A DNA stretch of 64,000 bases from G963717155 sp963717155 (GTDB taxonomy: Bacteria > Actinomycetota > Thermoleophilia > Gaiellales > JALYLC01), in the NCBI GenBank assembly GCA_963717155.1, contig OY970326.1, forward strand, positions 2,170,001 through 2,234,000, in the 5' to 3' direction. The first letter of the stretch is position 1, and each line of letters starts with the position of its first letter. The translations under genes were made by a program, and so were the position numbers. This document shows, piece after piece, positions 59,731-64,000 of this stretch. The notes beneath the pieces were generated by a model that was not told the DNA's origin, did not search any database, and saw nothing but the letters and a program-made list of their open reading frames with translations.

Positions 59731-60941
59731 CCGCGCTCCCTGATCAGCTCGTCCAGTCGGTCGGCCATCGCGCGCGCGAACGACGGGTCGTTCACGTCGG
59801 TATCGAGATCGCGGCGCTCGACGTCGGCTCCGAGCGTCTCGTCGAGACCCCGGAGCAGCGCCGCGTCCGCCTCCGCGTCGTGGAACACCTGGCCCTCGAC
59901 CGCGATCGCCGAGACGCCCTTCAACGGCACGAACAGCGCGACGGGGCCGTTGGCGGCTGAGAGCTTCCGCCCGATCTGGCGCCCGAGCTCGAGACACTCC
60001 TCGGGCGTCGTGCGCATGAGCGTGATCGTCGCGTTGTGGACGTACAGGTTGCGGTCGGAGAACTGCGGAGGCACGGTCGCGCGCGGTCCGAAGTTCACCA
60101 TGTCGAGGGCGCCCAGCGAGACGACCTGCGGCAGTCCGTGCCGTCCCGCGGCCTCGAGCCTGTCAGGGCCCGCCGAGAGCACCCCGCCGACCAGCTCGTC
60201 CGCCAGCTCGGTCGTGGTCACGTCGAGGATGCCGGCGAGGTACCCGGCGCGGGCGAGCGCCTCCATCGACTGACCGCCGGTACCGGTCGCGTGAAAGACG
60301 AGCACCTCGTACCCGAGCTCCTCCAGCCGCTCGCGCGCGACGGTCACGCACTGCGTCGTGACGCCGAACATGGTGGCGGCGACGAGCGGCTTCTCGGTGC
60401 CGGCCGGCGGCGCTCCGGCCTTCGCGGCGCCGGCGATCATCGCGGCGGCGTTCGTCATGATCTGCGCGGAGATCCGGTTGATGCCGGCGATGTCGACGAC
60501 CGAGTACATCATCGCGATGTCGACGGCACCGACGTACGGCCTCGTGTCGCCCGAGGCCACCGTCGAGACGAGCAGCTTCGGCACGCCTACGGGCAGCCCG
60601 CGCATCGCCTCTGCGATGAGCGTGGAGTTGCCCGAGCCGCCCAGTCCGAGGATCCCGTCGAGCCGGCCCTCCCCGTGCAGCCGACGAACCACCTCCGCGG
60701 CGCCACGCGCCATCGCAGTGATCGCCGCACCGCGGTCGCCCTCGGCGACGAGCCCGGCGACCTCCACGCCGCCGGCCTCCGCGACCTCGTCGCGCGAGAT
60801 GTCGGGCGTCGTCAGCGGCTCGCCGAGGATCCCTGCGTCGATCAGCAGGACGTCGACGTCATGCTCGCGCACCCGGTCGCGCAGGTAGGCGTACTCGAGG
60901 CCCTTGGTGTCGAGCGTGCCGAGCAAGACGACGGTGGGCAT
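59727..60941 (-). CDS. UPF0261 / Tm-1-like ATP-binding protein
   Basis: 404 residues. The N-terminal VVLLGTLDTKGLEYAYLRDRV, GILGLGGSGNSTLIAEAMRGL and VSTVASGDTRPYVG are typical of this family, which binds ATP in the tomato Tm-1 homologue. NFGPRATVPPQF and GRKLSAANGPVALFVPLKG close the pattern. Its start shares a base with the livF stop (TGATG), so it belongs to the ABC transporter operon. It probably modifies the substrate that the binding protein captures; which substrate is unknown. Confidence 0.93.
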   Translation of the reverse strand: MPTVVLLGTLDTKGLEYAYLRDRVREHDVDVLLIDAGILGEPLTTPDISRDEVAEAGGVEVAGLVAEGDRGAAITAMARGAAEVVRRLHGEGRLDGILGLGGSGNSTLIAEAMRGLPVGVPKLLVSTVASGDTRPYVGAVDIAMMYSVVDIAGINRISAQIMTNAAAMIAGAAKAGAPPAGTEKPLVAATMFGVTTQCVTVARERLEELGYEVLVFHATGTGGQSMEALARAGYLAGILDVTTTELADELVGGVLSAGPDRLEAAGRHGLPQVVSLGALDMVNFGPRATVPPQFSDRNLYVHNATITLMRTTPEECLELGRQIGRKLSAANGPVALFVPLKGVSAIAVEGQVFHDAEADAALLRGLDETLGADVERRDLDTDVNDPSFARAMADRLDELIRERG

Positions 60942-61684
60942 CAGGCCTCGGTCTCGGCGAGTGGTTCGACACCGAGGAAGCGACGCTGCGCATCGGGGTC
61001 GTTCACGAGCGACTCGGACGTCGTCTCGGTGAAGATTCGGCCGGCGACCATCACGAGCTGGCGCCTGGCGAGCGATGTGGCGACCGCGAGGTTCTGCTCG
61101 ATCAGGATGATCGCGAGTCCTGCCTCCTCGAGTGACCGGAAGACCCCGATGAGGTTCTCGACGATCGCCGGCGCGAGCCCCTCGGACGGCTCGTCCATGA
61201 TCAGGAGGAGCGGGTTCGTCAACAGCGCCCGCCCGATGGCGAGCATCTGCTGTTCGCCGCCCGAGAGCTGTGCGCCACCGTTCCGCTTGCGCTCGGCGAG
61301 GCGGGGAAAGAGCTCGTACACGGCGTCGGTGGTCCAGCTACGTCCGTCACCCGCGACATCCCTCGCAGGGCGGATCATGCGCATGTGCTCGTCGACGCTC
61401 AGCGACGGAAACAACCGGCGTCCCTGCGGGACGTAGCCGATTCCCCTGGTCGCGACGACATGTGACGCCTTGCCGAGGAGCTCCTCGCCCTGAAAGCGGA
61501 CGGACCCCGACGCCTGCGGGGGTGCGATGCCCATGATCGCGTTGCACAGCGTCGTCTTGCCCATGCCGTTGCGGCCGATGATCGCGATCGACTCCTTGCC
61601 CATCTCGAACGACACTTCCTCGAGCGCCTGCGCACGGGCATAGTGGGCGTTGAGGCCCGAGACGGCGAAGAACGGCTCCGTCAT
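60941..61684 (-). CDS. livF: Branched-chain amino acid-type ABC ATPase LivF
   Basis: 247 residues with Walker A IGRNGMGKTTL, the Q loop GIGYVPQGRRLFP, the signature LSGGEQQMLAIGRALL, Walker B LLLIMDEPSEGLAP and the H loop region IILIEQNLAVA. The order and the EPSEGLAP form identify LivF of the hydrophobic amino acid transport family. Such transporters carry leucine, urea, amides and other small solutes. The start overlaps the livG stop by four bases. Confidence 0.93.
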   Translation of the reverse strand: MTEPFFAVSGLNAHYARAQALEEVSFEMGKESIAIIGRNGMGKTTLCNAIMGIAPPQASGSVRFQGEELLGKASHVVATRGIGYVPQGRRLFPSLSVDEHMRMIRPARDVAGDGRSWTTDAVYELFPRLAERKRNGGAQLSGGEQQMLAIGRALLTNPLLLIMDEPSEGLAPAIVENLIGVFRSLEEAGLAIILIEQNLAVATSLARRQLVMVAGRIFTETTSESLVNDPDAQRRFLGVEPLAETEA

Positions 61685-62466
61685 GGTGTCGCCTGGTGGG
61701 CCGTACCGAGGTAGAGGTCGTGCACGAGCTGGCTCGAGCGAATCTCGTCGGGGCTGCCCTCGATCACCTTGCGGCCGTCGTGCATCATCGTGACGACCTC
61801 GGCTACACGCAACGCGACGTCCATGTCGTGCTCGATCAGGATCAACGTGATCGAGCGATCGAGCGCAAGTAGAAGGTCGGTGAGCGCGATTCGCTCGCCA
61901 CGCGAGAGCCCGGAGGCCGGCTCGTCGAGGAGCATCAGCTTCGGGTTCCCCGCCTGTGCCATGCCGACCTCGAGCTGTCGCTGCTCGCCGTGCGAGAGCG
62001 ATCCCACGAGAGTCTCCGTCACTTTGGCGAGCCCGACGGACCCCGCCAGCGCTCGCGCACGCTCGCGCATCTCGCCGTCTCGGTTGCGCGAGGAGAACAT
62101 GCGAAGGTGTCCGGAGCGGACGCCCAGAACGGCCAGGTACAGGTTGTCCTCGACGGTCAGTCCGAGGAAGAGTCGCGACTTCTGGTACGTCCGCGACATG
62201 CCCAGCTTCGCCCGATAGGGCGGCGGCAGACCCGTGGAGTCCTCACCGAGGAACTCGATCGTTCCGGCACTGGCCGCCACATCGCCGGAGATGACGTTGA
62301 ACAGCGTTGTCTTGCCCGCGCCGTTCGGCCCGAGGATGACGCGACGCTCGCCGTACGCGACATCGAGGTCGATGTCGCGTACGGCGTGCAGGCCGCCGTA
62401 GCGCCGGCCGACCCCTCGTAAGCGAAGGATCGGCTCGGCGCTGTCGGTTTGTGCTGTATCGCTCAG
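61681..62466 (-). CDS. livG: Branched-chain amino acid-type ABC ATPase LivG, apparent CTG start
   Basis: 261 residues. Walker A is ILGPNGAGKTTLFNV, then FLGEDSTGLPPPYRAKLGMSRTYQ, the signature LSHGEQRQLEVGMAQA, Walker B KLMLLDEPASGLS and the LIEHDMDVAL H loop of LivG. The frame is open back to 62499 but holds no ATG, GTG or TTG before the essential Walker A. CTG at 62466, with AAAGG six bases upstream and 13 bases after the binding-protein stop, gives a normal N-terminus (MSDTAQTDSAEPILRLRGV). A GTG at 62280 would cut off Walker A and give a dead protein. Confidence 0.9.
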   Translation of the reverse strand: MSDTAQTDSAEPILRLRGVGRRYGGLHAVRDIDLDVAYGERRVILGPNGAGKTTLFNVISGDVAASAGTIEFLGEDSTGLPPPYRAKLGMSRTYQKSRLFLGLTVEDNLYLAVLGVRSGHLRMFSSRNRDGEMRERARALAGSVGLAKVTETLVGSLSHGEQRQLEVGMAQAGNPKLMLLDEPASGLSRGERIALTDLLLALDRSITLILIEHDMDVALRVAEVVTMMHDGRKVIEGSPDEIRSSQLVHDLYLGTAHQATP

Positions 62467-62479
62467 AACGCGCCTTTGG

Positions 62480-63886
62480 CTACGAGACGACCTTGGGGGT
62501 CAGCTCCTTGCCGATCCACGGAAGCGACCGCTTCACGCACTTCGGCTCGGTGCCGCTGGGCGCCGGAGTGGACGACGAGAAGGTGCCACCGAACGTCTGC
62601 GTGACGCCAGGGACCTCGCCGACCGTCTTGACGGCAAGCTTGCCGTCCTTGGTGTAGAGCTGCTGGTAGTACGTGGTCAGGATCGCCTGACGGTTCTTGT
62701 CCAGCTTCACGACGCCATAGGGGCCGTTGAGTACGGTCTTGCCGAGTGCCTTCTGCAGCGCCTTCTGGCCACCGGAGAGGTCACCCTTGACCGCCTGCAG
62801 GCCCTTGATCAGGCCCCAGGTGTTGATGTAGTAGCCGAACGTGAACGTGCTCGCAGCCTGCGGGGCGGCGGCGCCGCCGGGCGGGATCTGCTTGAACCAC
62901 TTGCCGATGATGTTGTTGGCGTAGTTCTTCGCCGCGGCAGTGTCGAGGTCGCCTGCGGTGCCCGCGCCGCCGACGTAGGCGCCGGAGACATCGGTCGAGA
63001 GGCTCTCGAACTCACCCGGCGTGCCCCAGAACAGGTTGCCGATGAACTTCTTGCTGTTGATCGGGCCGTGCGCCTGCTCGTAGGCCTTGAGGAACGGGAT
63101 CAGACCCGAACCGCCGACTGCGACGAACGTGCCATCGACGTCGGTCCTGAGCTGCTGTGCGTAGGTCGAGTAGTCCGTCGTGTTGAGCGGCGGGTTCACG
63201 CGCTGGACCACGTTGCCGCCGACGGCGCAGAACTCGGCGATGAAGCCGGCTGCGGACGTCCAGCCGAAGCTGTAGTTGTCCTGGACGACGGCCGCCGTCT
63301 TCCAGCCGAGCTTGTTGTAGGCGAGGTCGCCGAGACCCGCATTCCACTGGGCGCCGTCGCCGTTGAAGCGGAAGAAGTTCGGTGCGCGCACCTTCAGGGT
63401 CGTGTCCTGGGCGCCGGCCGAGCCGTCAACGAACGTCTTCGTCGGATGCTGCTTGGCGTAGTTCGCGATCGCAACCGACTCGTCGCCGGAGAGCGGGCCG
63501 ATCATCACATCGGCCTTGTTCTGCTCCATGATCCGGCGCGTTTCCTTGATCGCGAGATCGGCGTTGTCGCTGCCGCAGCCGACCGCGACGATCTTGATCG
63601 GATGGCCCGCGATCGAGCCCCCGGTGATGCCCTTGCGAGGATCATTCGGATCCTTTGGCTTGGCACCGGCGTACTGCGACAGCGCGGCGTAGACACCGGC
63701 CTGATCCTGCGCGTCGAACGTGCCGAACGCACCCTTGCAGTCGGACATCACGCCGATGCGAATCGTCGTCGCGGCCGCGTTGCCGGACGACGCGCTCGCC
63801 ACACCGGTGACAGCGGCCACCACAAGTGCGGCGCCCGCCAGCGGAAGCACGAACTTCCGCTTCCCACGTACGAAACTCCCCATCAT
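62480..63886 (-). CDS. Branched-chain amino acid-type ABC substrate-binding protein
   Basis: 468 residues. A signal sequence (FVRGKRKFVLPLAGAALVVAAVTGV region, cleavage near ASA) is followed by the LivJ-like periplasmic fold: IRIGVMSDCKGAFGTFDAQDQAG, VDVMIGPLSGDESVAIANY and TAAVVQDNYSFGWTSAAGF. The ATG at 63886 (a second ATG follows directly) has AAAGGGAG just upstream. Ligand could be an amino acid, amide or other polar solute. The operon continues with livG, livF and metabolic genes; no LivH/LivM permease genes lie in the window, unless upstream beyond 64000. Confidence 0.92.
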   Translation of the reverse strand: MMGSFVRGKRKFVLPLAGAALVVAAVTGVASASSGNAAATTIRIGVMSDCKGAFGTFDAQDQAGVYAALSQYAGAKPKDPNDPRKGITGGSIAGHPIKIVAVGCGSDNADLAIKETRRIMEQNKADVMIGPLSGDESVAIANYAKQHPTKTFVDGSAGAQDTTLKVRAPNFFRFNGDGAQWNAGLGDLAYNKLGWKTAAVVQDNYSFGWTSAAGFIAEFCAVGGNVVQRVNPPLNTTDYSTYAQQLRTDVDGTFVAVGGSGLIPFLKAYEQAHGPINSKKFIGNLFWGTPGEFESLSTDVSGAYVGGAGTAGDLDTAAAKNYANNIIGKWFKQIPPGGAAAPQAASTFTFGYYINTWGLIKGLQAVKGDLSGGQKALQKALGKTVLNGPYGVVKLDKNRQAILTTYYQQLYTKDGKLAVKTVGEVPGVTQTFGGTFSSSTPAPSGTEPKCVKRSLPWIGKELTPKVVS

Positions 63887-64000
63887 CGCTCTCCCTTTCG
63901 TTGCTTGCCGCACTATCCGACCCCAGCGTCGGACACGTCGCCGGCCTCACACATCCTTGGACGCCCGTTCTGGGTCACAAGTCTGCGCTCGCCGGTGTTG
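63887..64000 (-). promoter_or_regulatory. Upstream region of the binding-protein operon
   Basis: 114 bases to the window edge, somewhat AT-richer than coding DNA and with the strong ribosome-binding site at its inner end. It probably holds the operon promoter. A TTGTGA and a GATAGT lie in it but their spacing is not convincing, so I do not call them -35 and -10. Confidence 0.3.

Noticed and set aside
1..64000. CRISPR arrays, tRNA or rRNA genes
   Set aside because: No regularly spaced repeats and no tRNA T-loop or rRNA-like stretches were seen in the intergenic spaces.

Overview
This 64 kb window is GC-rich, gene-dense bacterial chromosome with many GTG and TTG starts, short ATGA/GTGA/TGATG gene overlaps and almost no intergenic space. 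A CysO-CysM-Mec sulfur-carrier operon, an Lhr-Nei pair, a primary sigma factor with N-terminal region 1 and a three-gene pntAA-pntAB-pntB set point to a high-GC actinobacterium. The style resembles deep-branching soil lineages such as Thermoleophilia, but that placement is inference. No rRNA, tRNA, transposase, phage gene or CRISPR array was found.

Layout. 0-2.2 kb: inorganic pyrophosphatase, a secreted protein, and a ROK fructokinase that follows formate-tetrahydrofolate ligase (fhs, minus strand). 4.3-12.0 kb (plus): three glutamate-synthase-like genes (glxBCD/mgsABC type) followed by soxD-soxA-soxG-soxB. This is the gene content of N-methylglutamate synthase plus N-methylglutamate dehydrogenase. 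Fhs is divergent from it across a 482 bp region carrying three copies of a palindromic operator-like sequence. Together they could take methyl groups from methylated amines through N-methylglutamate to tetrahydrofolate and formate. 12.5-26.0 kb: an unknown protein, a lipoate-ligase-like protein and a CDF metal exporter; then M20 and M24 peptidase-like enzymes divergent from an amidohydrolase, a 2-hydroxyacid dehydrogenase and a cupin; an MFS transporter; the primary sigma factor; a TPR protein.

26.1-30.0 kb (plus): rhodanese-ThiF fusion, CysO, CysM, Mec protease and two unknown proteins, a cysteine-biosynthesis operon using a protein-bound thiocarboxylate. 30.0-42.2 kb: CorC/CNNM transporter, TPR protein, Lhr helicase and Nei glycosylase, a NarL-type two-component system, Lgt, and a K+ or Na+/H+ antiporter.

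42.2-48.1 kb looks damaged. ErpA and a polysaccharide deacetylase each carry a +1 shift in a G run. Four polyamine ABC transporter genes (potA, potD, potB, potC) survive only as pieces with deletions and frameshifts, next to an intact potD-like lipoprotein gene. An epimerase and a DegT aminotransferase lie intact between them. 48.2-58.5 kb: Tag glycosylase, a small serine-rich protein, a C45 peptidase, then aconitase, P5C dehydrogenase, NAD(P) transhydrogenase and a ChrA-type transporter. 58.5-64 kb (minus): branched-chain-amino-acid-type binding protein, LivG, LivF, then a UPF0261 (Tm-1-like) protein, a PEP-hydrolase-like TIM barrel and a cupin. No permease genes are in view.

The window holds no obvious new defence or mobile system. 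The points most worth following are the N-methylglutamate-like cluster with its shared operators, the CysO protein with two residues beyond its Gly-Gly, the coupled leader ORF before the sigma-factor gene, several genes that appear to start at CTG, and the decayed polyamine operon.
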